From Spinacia oleracea (Eukaryota; Streptophyta; Magnoliopsida; Caryophyllales; Amaranthaceae): a stretch of 64,000 nt of DNA. Under the pieces are notes generated by a model, which saw only the letters and a list, made by a program, of their open reading frames with translations, ran no database searches and had not been told where the DNA came from. Both the position numbers and the translations under genes were made by a program. Positions 23,001-32,850 of this stretch are shown here, piece by piece. Each line of letters opens with the position of its first letter. Position 1 is the stretch's first letter. Where the stretch lies: assembly GCF_020520425.1 (NCBI RefSeq), contig NC_079490.1:7812001-7876000 (forward strand), in the 5' to 3' direction.

Positions 23001-24070
23001 GAAAAAAAATGAAATAGACCTTCACTTTTGATGCAAATTATAACAAACATGAGCTTGCACTAAAACCAATAATATCTATACATCCGAAGCTAACCAGATG
23101 TGCTCCATATTTTTTGGAACCCGACAGCTCAAGACACAAATACGTCCAATAGCAAAGTTACCCACGTTCAAAATGTGACATGCTGACATCTACCTTAGGT
23201 CCCAAAGCCACCCAACCAAACAATCATGATACTTTTCCTCCACATACAGCTCAGTTTCAGAAATTCATTAGCCAATGAGGTATTCATCATAACACATCCA
23301 ATATCATGACAAAAGAAACATTTTTCTCAGGCTACTGTAATTAGTACTGATACTCTGACACAGAAACAACTAGTATTGCAATATATATAGCGTTCCCCTG
23401 CCTCAAAATGATTTGCAACTTTCAAAATCATGCATTTATGGGAAGTTGAAAAGTTCTTGAGATGACCCCAAATCATATAAGATAATACAGTGTTACCTAA
23501 TTACCCCACGAACTGCAGGCCGGAAAAGCGAATTATAACATGAAGGTAGAATATTTTGGTCCAATAAGCAAATTAGGTAGCAAATTATGAACCCGTACCC
23601 AATCTCGTACTACAGAATCTGATAACAATGAGATAATATATTAACAGGAAGACAAGATTCGTCTATCAAATTTTATCAATCAATCAATTGAGATTCTCTG
23701 AATTTTAAATGTAAATGTCTCTAACTACAATTCTACAAAACTAAACATAAGTCATGTGAGTAGTCACATTTGGGAAGCATAGTTTCTTTTCTTGTTCTTT
23801 TTTTTCAAGATAGGGAATCAGTCTGGACATAGTTCACATTAACTAGGGAAAACCTACCAAAGCAGTCTGTTCGTAGAATTCAATTCATAAAATAATGGAG
23901 AGAATGAAAAAGAGATGAAAAGCGGGTACTTACGGCATCCATAGAGGGAAAAGATGCACGAATTTAGTCCAGAACGGTTGTAAGATATATTTGGCCACAT
24001 ATGAGTGATCCACACCACTGTACTTGTGCTTATGTAGCGCTGCAACACCATGAGTACCAATATACCCCAT
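12893..24070 (-). CDS. AAPT1: Aminoalcohol phosphotransferase (choline/ethanolamine phosphotransferase), 18 coding exons
   Basis: The final Kennedy-pathway enzyme joins CDP-choline or CDP-ethanolamine to diacylglycerol in the ER membrane. Exons: 24070-23934, 22808-22799, 22708-22658, 21970-21893, 21206-21131, 20965-20943, 20866-20766, 18718-18624, 18431-18363, 16011-15942, 15583-15520, 15420-15380, 15303-15219, 15080-15018, 14712-14654, 14569-14517, 13943-13871, 12914-12893. All junctions are GT-AG and in phase: 1170 nt, 389 residues, which is the length I recall for Arabidopsis AAPT1. It starts [20 protein letters not shown] and ends ITRKEA. The CDP-alcohol phosphotransferase motif DG(x)2AR(x)8G(x)3D(x)3D is complete: D98, G99, A102, R103, G112, D116, D120. 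Many hydrophobic helices follow. Exon 2 is only 10 nt. No frameshift or stop was found, so the gene looks functional. Introns hold a solo LTR, a MITE and a poly-C run. The family is certain; AAPT1 versus AAPT2 is not decided. Confidence 0.95.
13312..13692 (-). mobile_element. Solo LTR in AAPT intron 17
   Basis: This 381-bp segment runs TG to CA with a perfect 5-bp target duplication TGTAC (13307-13311 and 13693-13697). On the minus strand it reads TGTTGGTTAATACC at the start, has a CTATATAAGC TATA-like box and an AATAAA signal, and ends TTTCATCA. There is no internal region, so it is a solo LTR, in the same orientation as the gene. Confidence 0.88.
16577..17569. mobile_element. PIF/Harbinger-type MITE in AAPT intron 9
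   Basis: The termini are GGGGGCGTTTGGTT and AACCAAACGGCTCC (imperfect inverted repeats), flanked by TTA at 16574-16576 and 17570-17572. This is the Tourist/Harbinger signature. The 993-bp element has no transposase. Its centre is a purine-rich minisatellite and a (CT)n run. The long open frames across it on both strands are low-complexity artefacts. Confidence 0.85.
17051..17360. repeat. GA/GGGG-rich minisatellite, about 54-60 bp unit
   Basis: About five and a half copies of a unit built on GGCGGCGACGAGGGGAGG, GAGAAGGAGTGGACA and AGAGGGAGGGG. Units 3 and 4 are nearly identical. Runs of GGGG make G-quadruplex formation on the plus strand plausible. Confidence 0.85.
19998..20025. repeat. Poly-C homopolymer in AAPT intron 7
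   Basis: Twenty-eight consecutive C, then CTCCCTCCCC after a T. It lies in the largest AAPT coding-region intron interval (20765-18719). The exact length may be uncertain in the assembly. Confidence 0.85.
20310..20471. repeat. Direct repeat pair, about 48 bp, spaced 112 bp
   Basis: ATCATAGTGAAATAGAGGAA and its continuation to CCATTGAACCA occur near 20310-20359 and again near 20422-20471. The two differ at few positions. This is a local duplication inside AAPT intron 7. Confidence 0.75.
22799..22808 (-). other. AAPT1: 10-nt microexon of AAPT
   Basis: TCCGAATGTG on the minus strand is bounded by CTTCAG and GTAATT. It completes the second Pro of LWMPP and encodes Asn-Val before ITLIGFMF. Skipping it would break the frame. 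The family's PPN-ITL stretch requires these residues. Confidence 0.88.
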
Positions 24071-24127
24071 TCTTCCTTCTCTCTCAAGACCAAAGATTCG
24101 AGTAATTTCAATACAGCAGAAGCAACC

Positions 24128-25499
24128 TACACCAACACATCAAAATCATAAAGAACTGTTCAGCAACTGACTCCACAGTCCATAGACTTCAAATCGATCC
24201 GGGGAAAAAAATACTTACACAGTTACACATGAAATGAGCCAATGACTAACTAGTACTAGTATAATATTCATATTATCAGCAGGGAACGGGTTGATAAAAC
24301 GTTAAATAGGTTGGCGCACATTCTAGTAACAACAAGACTTTGGAATTGAATGAGCCTAGCCCCCGTGGTTCATCAAGCTGGAATGGAATTAAATGAGCCC
24401 CAAACTTGACGGTGTTGATTGTGAGAACTCCATGCGTGTCTGAGTGTATTTGGCTCAATAGTCATTTCTAGAATGGAATTTATCCCATATGATTAACCTC
24501 ACTGTTAATTTCACTCATAAATAAGATTTAACTTCATGTATAAGTGTACTTTTTGGCTTGGAAATATATATATTATATTTATTTACATCTATCTGATTTC
24601 TTTTTTTCCCTCCTTCAAATTAATATTTATCATAAAAAAAGTTTAATGTATAATTGGGACTACTAACTAAATATCCAGGTGTCATCTGAAGACCCATAAA
24701 TTCAGGAAATTTGAAAATAGGTACAAGATCAGATAAACCAATAGCAAAAGACTTCGTACCAATGCACCATAATAATTCAATTAACAATTCGAATTGCTCC
24801 CAACTTCTCCCTCTTCTAAGCTCTAATGATCTAACATTATTAAACTTACAAAGTTTAAGGATTCCAATTAGAATTCCATTATGATGAACGGAGATAAAGC
24901 TCATTACACCATGAAACAGGAAGTCCAAAACTCATTATACCAAATGAGATAGTACCCACAACACCTAGTATGAACCCAAAGTTAACAGTACCCATCAAGT
25001 CGAAACTCGATACACTTGAAATTAACTAACCCCATAGTGTTAAAACTCAATACACCCTTTATTTAGAGCTAAAACTCATCACACTACCTCTTAAGAAAAA
25101 CCGAACACCATCCTTGAATACTACCTAGAACCCAATTTGATTATTCGAATATTGAACCGTTGCCTACGCCAAACACCTCAACACCACAAGGGAAAAACAT
25201 TCATTTCAAACAACTCCATCCAGACAGAACATTCATTTCAAACAACTCCATCCAACCATCAGGCCCGTCTCTGAGCCAGTAACTCTACACATAACCCTAA
25301 TCAATCATATCGAAATGGATAATACGAATTTGCATTGGAATTTAACTCCAAACAAATTAACCAAAATCAATCAACCATAAGAAAACAATTGCAATGGAAT
25401 CGCAAACAAAGCAAGAAACCCCATACTCAAAAAATCAATTAAAATGAGATAACCAATCCTGTTATAAGGGTCAACAAATGCGAAAAAGTTAAACCAAGA
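24128..25499 (-). other. Inferred AAPT 5'-UTR intron
   Basis: No coding sequence was recognised here. It includes a 34-bp tandem duplication near 25199-25256 built on CATTTCAAACAACTCCATCC. Several short frames are not supported. Confidence 0.45.
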
Positions 25500-25750
25500 T
25501 CTCAATTTTAAAAAAGTAACTGACTTGAATTTTAGGCGGATTGGACAGTGTGAAAAGCGCGGCGACTAAGGGGCTGATGACCCAACAAATGGAGTACCGT
25601 GTGGGCGGATGACTGAGCCTGGACGGCGGTGCAGCGGCGGCTGCCGCCTGCAAGCCGGTCGGAGAGAGAAATGTGAGGATGGTGGCGGGAGAGTCGAGAG
25701 AGAGGGAGAGACTGAGAATGAGTCTGGAGTTTTGGCCCTTTTGAGTTAAG
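25500..25750 (-). other. Probable AAPT 5'-UTR first exon
   Basis: A GC-richer, CT-rich leader lies just below a TATA-like element. The coding exon is preceded by a 3' splice site (TTGGTGTAG at 24127), so the leader is probably spliced across about 1.3 kb. The donor is not certain. A 92-codon frame here (25489-25767) looks like leader sequence with an Ala run, not a protein gene. Confidence 0.5.
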
Positions 25751-25751
25751 A

Positions 25752-25774
25752 CACGTGCAAACGACAAATATATG
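25752..25774 (-). promoter_or_regulatory. AAPT core promoter candidates (TATA-like and G-box)
   Basis: The minus strand has CATATATTTG (25774-25765), then a CACGTG G-box core (25757-25752). The Sirevirus-like insertion begins 93 bp upstream at 25867, so most of the native upstream promoter has been displaced by nearly 10 kb. Confidence 0.45.
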
Positions 25775-25866
25775 GGGCTTCCTATCTACGCAAAGAGGAT
25801 GGATGCTCGGAATATTTTTTGTGAAGGTGAGTTGGAGCAGTTAATTTAAAATAATAATAAAAAAAA

Positions 25867-26998
25867 TGTTAGTTTTACAGAGATCCTCAAGAGGGGGGTG
25901 AATTGATATTTTATGGTTTTACAAAAATTAAACTACTAGGAACAGAAACAATAAAATATGCAAGCGAGATTTAGCGTGGAAAACTCTCTATGCCCAATAG
26001 AGAGGAAAAAAACCACGGCCCCTTTTGGGGACTTAAACACATTCACTAATTAGGCAAAACAACTCAGTTTCTTTACAAGCCTAATCTACTCGGGCCACAA
26101 TCTGTTAGTCGCCTCTGACTACAGATGACCAGGAACAACCCCTCGTTGTTCCTTCCCTTACAGAAGCAGTCCCTCAACTGCTTCTCCTCACCAATCTCTT
26201 ATGAGATCTTCTCTCTTGCTCAAGTAAGCCTGACTCAGGCTTATCATACAAAAACTCAACACTTAACTAAAATTAAAGAATATTAAACTTAACACTAAAT
26301 ACTAGATACAAGACCACGTAACAAATACTGCTCTTATATGGGAACAGGAACAGACTTCTTTTTAAAGATTAAAACTTTAAAGGTAATACCTGAAAGCTTC
26401 CGGTTGATGTAAATAAGTCTGATAAAAGTTTCGTAAAGATCTTAAGGTCTATTTATAAGAATCCAGGCTTTTACCCTAGATTCTAATCCTACACTAGTTA
26501 GGACTCTTTTCGAAAGATAGTTTTTCGCAAACAGTTTCTAAAAACGCGTCCTAGATAAATTCTATCTTTATTAATCTGAGAGTTGCAAATCAACTTAAAA
26601 ACCTTTAAGAGTATATCTTTAAGTAGGATAGTAAAATCAGGTTTAATCTTTGATGTTTATCTTTTGAAAAACAAAAACCGATTTTCTTTAGATTCAGGAT
26701 TTAATTAGGACTCTTTAAAATACTTTGTTTCCATACTAAGCAATATTTGCTTCTACTGATCTTATACCTTTCTAGACCCTAATTGACTTGCTGGGCTTCA
26801 TTCTTTTCGGCCCATGATTTAATTCGTCCATACTCTTTAGACTTGCATTCTTCACGAGGTTGGACTTAATCTTCATGCTGCTTCACTTCTTGTCTTGTTG
26901 CGTACGTGTCCTAGCTTATGGTGACTTGCTCCTGTCAATCCTTAATTCGACAATTAGTAGAGTGTAAGCTTGTCATCATCAAAACTCAGGAATCAACA
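25867..26998 (-). repeat. 3' LTR of Sirevirus-like element
   Basis: 1132 bp, nearly identical to 34668-35800. Differences seen are one fewer G in the run near 25898, T/G in CTATGCCC, T/C in TTTGTTTCC, and A/G in TTTCTAGACC. Confidence 0.93.
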
Positions 26999-27012
26999 AT
27001 TTCCCCCTTTTT
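26999..27012 (-). other. Polypurine tract of Sirevirus-like element
   Basis: On the minus strand AAAAAGGGGGAAAT lies directly before the LTR start TGTTGATTCC. It primes plus-strand synthesis in this element class. Confidence 0.75.
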
Positions 27013-27554
27013 GATGATGACAACCTTACAGATTAATAACATTTAAAAAATATAAGAATGACTGAGGAATGGAACATGTAACCTGACAGTCGAGTACCAA
27101 GATCTTAGCCAGGTACAGAAGAGTTACTGAGGTGGCGAACCTATGTATAGACACCAACAGTTTTCACATGTTGCCCCTCTTAATATCTTCCCCCTTTGGA
27201 ATTATCAAAAAGGGCTAGGAAAAACGATTTCTTGAAGAAGAGGAAAGAACATATGTGAATTATATTACCCTTCCAAGCAGAGTGTCATCATGCAGATCAA
27301 GTCGGTCAACGAGTTTGACCGCACCCCTGCAAGCAAAACAAGGAAAACGCAACAAAGAGCACAATACAAACAACCAATTCTACAAGTCAATGTGGGTCAA
27401 CTATCAGAACGTAGGAAAAGCGCACTAATGAGCATTAGTCATAAACCTGGCGCATCCAAAATATCCAAAAAAAATGTTCAAAGGACCAAAAGAAAGAAAT
27501 TGTTTATCAGAGAGCAAAATATATGGGGTGGGGTAAGGTAGCATAAGAAGCAGG

Positions 27555-29018
27555 TCAGGCATGGGGTGATCCAGGAGCAGCATTATCATCATTTGCCACC
27601 TCCTCTATGATCATGTCAGCAAGACGTTCTGTCATGTCATTGAAGAACTCTGCCTGGTCCTGCTGCATCTTGTGAATGAGCTCCTGCAAAGAAGTAACAG
27701 CTGACAACAGAACCACATTGTCCAGCTGCAGTTGATCCACTTTAGCCATCAAGAGCTGTACTGAACCGTCTGGTGAGGGAGCAGCAGATTGGGTTTCACC
27801 ATCTTTGTCTGAATCTGAATCCTCGACCCTGTAGACCGGAGGAATTCCTTTGGAAGAGCTAGCTAGACGGCTACTGCGACGGATAGGCTGATAAGATGAT
27901 GTGGTTGGAATGTTCTTGGGAGAGGAGGTGGCTTTGATTGGACTTGTCTCCTTTGGACATAGGTCAACAGGAACACCCTCTGTCTGACCCTCTGTCTCCT
28001 GGCAAGGAAATGGTGCCTCCTCTTCCGCATCTGACAGTTCATCTCCCTCATCAAGCTCTTCTTCTACCCCTTCTAAATCATCCTCCTCCTGTTGGGCTGT
28101 GTCTCCAACCAACAGCTTCCCAACGCAGACAACCCCATCAACAACACTCAGACTTACACCATGTAGACAGGCTTTGTTTAGAATGTGGGCTGGAGTATGT
28201 GGTTCAGATGTATATTTTGTGAGATCAACCCCCACTTTGCGCATGATAAAGGTCAAGAGGGAGCCGTATCCAATCATGTTGTTTTGAGAAATGATGTGGG
28301 TTAGGTGAGCAATGAAGACCATGGGAAAGTTGATTTGGCGTTGAGACTCAAGGAGAAAGATGTAAATGAGGTCTAAACGACTGGCTAGGGATCTTTTATC
28401 GTGACGCGGAACAAGTCCTCGACGTACCACATTGAATAAGACTTTCTGAAAGGGAGTGAGAAGAGATTGGTTTAGGGCTTTTGGGTGTTTGCCCTGTCCC
28501 CCAAAATAAGAGTAGACGTCTTCCATGGTAGCACCCCCCAATTCAATTGGACCTTTCCCCTTATGGTAAACCTCCTCACCCAGCACAGGAACCTTGAACC
28601 AATTCCCCAATTTTTCAGCATCAAAACTAAATGACTTCCCATTTACCTCCGACTGACAAACCCCCCCTTTGTTTGAAAAATTTGAACAGAATTCTCCCAT
28701 AGCCTCAGGGTACATGCAAGCTTTTGAGCACACCTCAAACAGATATGTCCACCCCTGTGACTCAATAGATTCTAGTAACTCAACAAAACCAACTTCACGA
28801 CACCAACCAAAATCAATACTCAACCCAGGGAGCATGCGATCGGGGGGAAAATAATGAAATTTTGAGGATTCAAGTTTTACCTTTTTCTCCATTGGAAGGT
28901 TTGGTTCCCCCTGAGTTGGTGCAGCTACCTCCTTATGTAGAACGAGTTTCCTTTTTGTGGTCAGCTTGGCGGTGGACTTGGCGGCCGATGGTTTTGGTGT
29001 GGGTTGCTTTGGAGCCAT
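27555..29018 (-). CDS. Third ORF of Sirevirus-like element (plant transposon-associated protein)
   Basis: 487 residues encoded downstream of pol on the same strand. The N-terminus is Lys/Pro-rich (MAPKQPTPKPSAAK). A globular region (about residues 55-310) includes RSLASRLDLIYIFLLESQR. It resembles the 'putative plant transposon protein' domain I know from ORFs carried by LTR elements. An acidic stretch follows (about 315-345), and near the C-terminus a heptad-like coiled coil beginning VQLLMAKVDQLQLDNV. Sireviruses often carry an extra, sometimes envelope-like, ORF here. I see no clear signal peptide or strong transmembrane segment, so an envelope role is not supported. The frame is intact. 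Function unknown. Confidence 0.72.
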   Translation of the reverse strand: MAPKQPTPKPSAAKSTAKLTTKRKLVLHKEVAAPTQGEPNLPMEKKVKLESSKFHYFPPDRMLPGLSIDFGWCREVGFVELLESIESQGWTYLFEVCSKACMYPEAMGEFCSNFSNKGGVCQSEVNGKSFSFDAEKLGNWFKVPVLGEEVYHKGKGPIELGGATMEDVYSYFGGQGKHPKALNQSLLTPFQKVLFNVVRRGLVPRHDKRSLASRLDLIYIFLLESQRQINFPMVFIAHLTHIISQNNMIGYGSLLTFIMRKVGVDLTKYTSEPHTPAHILNKACLHGVSLSVVDGVVCVGKLLVGDTAQQEEDDLEGVEEELDEGDELSDAEEEAPFPCQETEGQTEGVPVDLCPKETSPIKATSSPKNIPTTSSYQPIRRSSRLASSSKGIPPVYRVEDSDSDKDGETQSAAPSPDGSVQLLMAKVDQLQLDNVVLLSAVTSLQELIHKMQQDQAEFFNDMTERLADMIIEEVANDDNAAPGSPHA

Positions 29019-29612
29019 GGATTCTGGGTATACTGTTTGGAGAGGGATAATTGTGATTATCGGTTCCGAAGGAGAGGAAGAGTTTCTAGGGTTTGGGAAT
29101 TGAAGTTTGTAGAGAGTTATAGGAGAGGTGGGTGGCGAGTGGATAATGAGAGAGAGAGAGGGTTTTTGAATTTTAAATTCTGGGGTTTGGCGAATAATCG
29201 GCGAAGTTTATAGGGAGAATGATTTGGGAGCTGAAGAGGTTTTGTTGGGAATTGATTTGTGGGAAGCGTGTTTGAGTGAACAAAAATGAATAGTAATGCA
29301 TGCACCGTGTTCGTAAGATTCACCGAATCAAATTAAATGCTTTCCATTCATTTTTAGTTTTCCCACTTAGACCTCGAATTAAAAGCATGTATTGGAAACA
29401 AGTGCGATTACCTTAATAGTGTGCAGACGTGGCTGTGGTAATGCACACAGCTGGATTTTGCAATCTGAGTCTGATGGTTAGTCCATTCATGAAGAGAAGT
29501 TTTTAAATAAAAACAAGAAAAAAAAACGTAACTAAAATATAAATAAAACATTTTTTTTTTTTTTTTTTTTTGATATCCAGTGAAGTTAGAAAGTAAGTAA
29601 GGGCAACAGTAA

Positions 29613-32600
29613 TCATTGTATTCGTATCATACCAAGTTCTAACCTTAGCTTGTCGTGTCTGTCCCTGTTAAGCGGTTTGGTCAAGATGTCAGCTATCTGA
29701 TCTTCTGTGGGACAGAATTCAAGTTTGACCAGTTCCTTTTCCACATAGTCTTTTAGAAAGTGATGACGAATGTGAATGTGTTTGACTCTTGAGTGATGGA
29801 CTGGATCTTTTGATATGCAGATAGCACTGGTGTTGTCACACATGATAGGAACGCATTTTAATTTCATACCAAAGTCTCTAAGTTGTTGCTTGATCCACAG
29901 CATTTGGGAACAACATGAAGCTGCAGCTACATATTCAGCTTCTGTTGTGGATAATGCCACGGTGTTTTGTTTCTTGGAAGCCCAGGAGACTGCACATGCT
30001 CCTAGGAACTGCACCGTCCCTGATGTACTCTTTCTGTTCACTAAATCACCTGCATAGTCAGCATCTGTATATCCTTTGAGATCAAAGTGATCATAGTTAG
30101 GGTACCATAGACATAAGTCATCTGTTCCTTTTAGGTATCTTAGAATTCTTTTGACCGCTGTGAGATGGGATTCCTTTGGATTAGATTGGAAGCGGGCACA
30201 GACACCTACACTAAATGCAATGTCTGGTCTGCTTGCTGTAAGATAAAGTAAAGAGCCTATCATACCTCTGTATCTTGTTTGATCAACACTCTTACCTTCT
30301 TGATCCTCATCAAGTCTTGTAGTTGTTCCCATTGGTGTGTGGTTGCTTTTAGCCGACTCCATTCCATATTTCTTGATGAGGTCCTTTATGTATTTCTGTT
30401 GATGTATCATGATGCCTTGTTCAGTTTGTTTGATTTGAAGACCTAGGAAGAAGTTAAGTTCTCCCATCATGCTCATTTGAAATTCTTGCTGCATTAGGTC
30501 AGAGAATTCCTTGCAAAGATCTTCGTTAGTAGCACCGAATATAATATCATCAACATAAATTTGAACTATTAGTATATCTGTATTTCTTGACTTAAGGAAC
30601 AGAGTTCTATCAACCTTACCTCGATTGAATTTATTGTCTAGTAGGAAGTGAGAAAGTCGTTCATACCATGCTCTTGGAGCTTGTTTTAATCCATATAGTG
30701 CTTTGTCCAGTTTATATACATGTGAGGGATATTCTGGATCTTCAAACCCTGGTGGTTGTTCCACATAGACTTCTTCCTTCAGATGTCCGTTTAGGAACGC
30801 ACATTTTACATCCATTTGATAGAGTTTGAATCCCATGTATGAGGCGAACGCTATAAGTATACGTATTGCTTCCATTCTTGCAACTGGAGCGAATGTCTCT
30901 TCAAAATCTATCCCTTCTTGCTGATTGTATCCTTTAACCACCAATCTGGCTTTGTTCCTAGTGATGGTTGCATGCTCGTCTTGTTTGTTTCTGAATACCC
31001 ACTTTAGACCTATTACTCTGTTGGCTAAAGGTGTGGGCTCAAGATGCCATACCTTGTTTCTTTCGAATTCATTGAGTTCTTCCTGCATGGCCATGATCCA
31101 ATCAGAGTCAGTTAGTGCTTCTTTATAATTTTTTGGTTCAATCATTGACAAATAAGCATAAAAAGCACAAAAGTTTTTAAGTTGTGATCTCGTTGTTGTT
31201 CCTCGTCCAAGATCACTAATTATTTGGTCAGGATGTGAGCTTTGATGTTTCCAAGGTCTGGGTTGGAATGATGTAGAGGCTTCTTCCGCACGCTGTTCTG
31301 TTTGAGCATTTTGTTCTGTATGATCTTCGTTTTGCGTTTGTTCTACTTCAACTGTTCCTCCTTCTGGTGTTTCAACAGCCTGTGTCTGTTCTTCTATCTG
31401 AGAAGTCCTCTTTACTTCCTCGTCTTCAGTTTTTCTTGTGAGTCCTAGTTCGAAATTTCCTTCAGGAGCTGTACCTGCAACAGAGTTTTGGGAGTCAGTT
31501 TCATCAAATATAATATGTATGCTTTCTTCCATGCACATGGTCCTTTTGTTGAATACTCGATATGCTTTGCTGTTCGAAGCATATCCCAAGAATATAGCTT
31601 CATCACTTCGTGCATCAAATTTTCCCAGTTGGTCTTTTCCATTGTTGTGGACGAAACACTTGCATCCAAAGATTCTGAGATGAGTTATGGAGGGTTTTCT
31701 TCCTCTATATAATTCATATGGGGTTTTGTTTTTGATTGCTCTAACCAGTACTCGATTTAGTACATAGCATGCTGTGTTTAGAGCTTCGGCCCAGAAACTT
31801 TTTGGAAGTCCACTAGCAATCAGCATTGTTCTTGTCATATCTTCAAGAGTTCGATTCTTTCTTTCTACCACACCATTCTGTTGAGGGGTTCTAGGTGCAG
31901 AGAAGTTATGACTTATTCCTGATTCTTTGCATAGGTCATCAAATTTTTTGTTTTGGAATTCAGTACCATGATCTGATCTGATGTGGACCAGTTTGTGATT
32001 GCTTTGTCGTTGGACTCTAGAGGCAAATGCCATGAATTCTTCAAATGTTTCTTCCTTGCTGGTTAGGAAGATTACCCATGTGTATCTTGAGAAATCATCT
32101 ACAATTACAAGCACATATCTTTTTCCACTTCTGCTTTGAGTTCTCATTGGTCCACATAAGTCCATGTGGATCAGCTCCAGTGGTCTTGTTGTACTGATCA
32201 TTCCCTTTGACTTGAAAGAGGTTCTCACTTGTTTTCCTTTGATACAGGCGTCACATACTGATATTTTTGCTAACTTGGTATTTGGAAGACCTGTGACTAA
32301 ATTTTTTGAATTTAACTTGTTCATTAGAGAGAAACTAGCATGACCAAGTCTTTTATGCCACAATAATGCATCATCTTCAATAACACTGAGACAGGTCAGA
32401 TTGGAGTGAGGAACGGAGTTAAGGTTAACCACATAGGTGTTCCCTTTCCTCTGTCCCTCTAAGATCACTGTATCAGTGTTACTGTTGATAATCAGACATT
32501 TATTCGAGAAGAATTTTGCATAATTTCCTTTGTCACAAAATTGAGAAATGCTTAATAAGCTATGTCCTAGACCTTCAACTAAAAATACATTATCGATGGA

Positions 32601-32783
32601 GTGAGACTTTGACTTACCGACCTTACCAATCCCAATGATGTTACCTTTTTTGTTATCGCCAAAAGTCACAGTTCCACCTTCATAGGTCGTGAGTGAGAGA
32701 AATCTGTTTCTGTCTCCTGTCATGTGCTTGGAACAACCGCTGTCTAGGTACCATGTGTTGTTCCCCCTCACTTCGACCTGCAT
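29613..32783 (-). CDS. Sirevirus-like Copia pol polyprotein (1056 codons)
   Basis: Domains in order: aspartic protease with DSG at residues 14-16; gag-pre-integrase zinc region with [10 protein letters not shown]; integrase core with first Asp 208, then IRSDHGTEF and [16 protein letters not shown]_2 reverse transcriptase with YVDD at 743-746; RNase H with [17 protein letters not shown] and the terminal ADILTKPLN block. No internal stop or frameshift was found, so it looks competent. Pol lies in a different frame from gag. The pol frame is open only a short way upstream of this first Met, so expression probably needs frameshifting, reinitiation or splicing. I infer the start from the first Met. 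Confidence 0.93.
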   Translation of the reverse strand: MQVEVRGNNTWYLDSGCSKHMTGDRNRFLSLTTYEGGTVTFGDNKKGNIIGIGKVGKSKSHSIDNVFLVEGLGHSLLSISQFCDKGNYAKFFSNKCLIINSNTDTVILEGQRKGNTYVVNLNSVPHSNLTCLSVIEDDALLWHKRLGHASFSLMNKLNSKNLVTGLPNTKLAKISVCDACIKGKQVRTSFKSKGMISTTRPLELIHMDLCGPMRTQSRSGKRYVLVIVDDFSRYTWVIFLTSKEETFEEFMAFASRVQRQSNHKLVHIRSDHGTEFQNKKFDDLCKESGISHNFSAPRTPQQNGVVERKNRTLEDMTRTMLIASGLPKSFWAEALNTACYVLNRVLVRAIKNKTPYELYRGRKPSITHLRIFGCKCFVHNNGKDQLGKFDARSDEAIFLGYASNSKAYRVFNKRTMCMEESIHIIFDETDSQNSVAGTAPEGNFELGLTRKTEDEEVKRTSQIEEQTQAVETPEGGTVEVEQTQNEDHTEQNAQTEQRAEEASTSFQPRPWKHQSSHPDQIISDLGRGTTTRSQLKNFCAFYAYLSMIEPKNYKEALTDSDWIMAMQEELNEFERNKVWHLEPTPLANRVIGLKWVFRNKQDEHATITRNKARLVVKGYNQQEGIDFEETFAPVARMEAIRILIAFASYMGFKLYQMDVKCAFLNGHLKEEVYVEQPPGFEDPEYPSHVYKLDKALYGLKQAPRAWYERLSHFLLDNKFNRGKVDRTLFLKSRNTDILIVQIYVDDIIFGATNEDLCKEFSDLMQQEFQMSMMGELNFFLGLQIKQTEQGIMIHQQKYIKDLIKKYGMESAKSNHTPMGTTTRLDEDQEGKSVDQTRYRGMIGSLLYLTASRPDIAFSVGVCARFQSNPKESHLTAVKRILRYLKGTDDLCLWYPNYDHFDLKGYTDADYAGDLVNRKSTSGTVQFLGACAVSWASKKQNTVALSTTEAEYVAAASCCSQMLWIKQQLRDFGMKLKCVPIMCDNTSAICISKDPVHHSRVKHIHIRHHFLKDYVEKELVKLEFCPTEDQIADILTKPLNRDRHDKLRLELGMIRIQ

Positions 32784-32850
32784 TCGATTTTTAGTTAGAG
32801 TTTTTAGGAACCCAGCATAGCTTGGGTTCCTTGCTTGGAATCAAATCGCT

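Noticed and set aside
25489..25767. 92-codon minus-strand frame at the AAPT 5' end
   Set aside because: It overlaps the inferred leader, contains an Ala run from GCC repeats and has no family resemblance.
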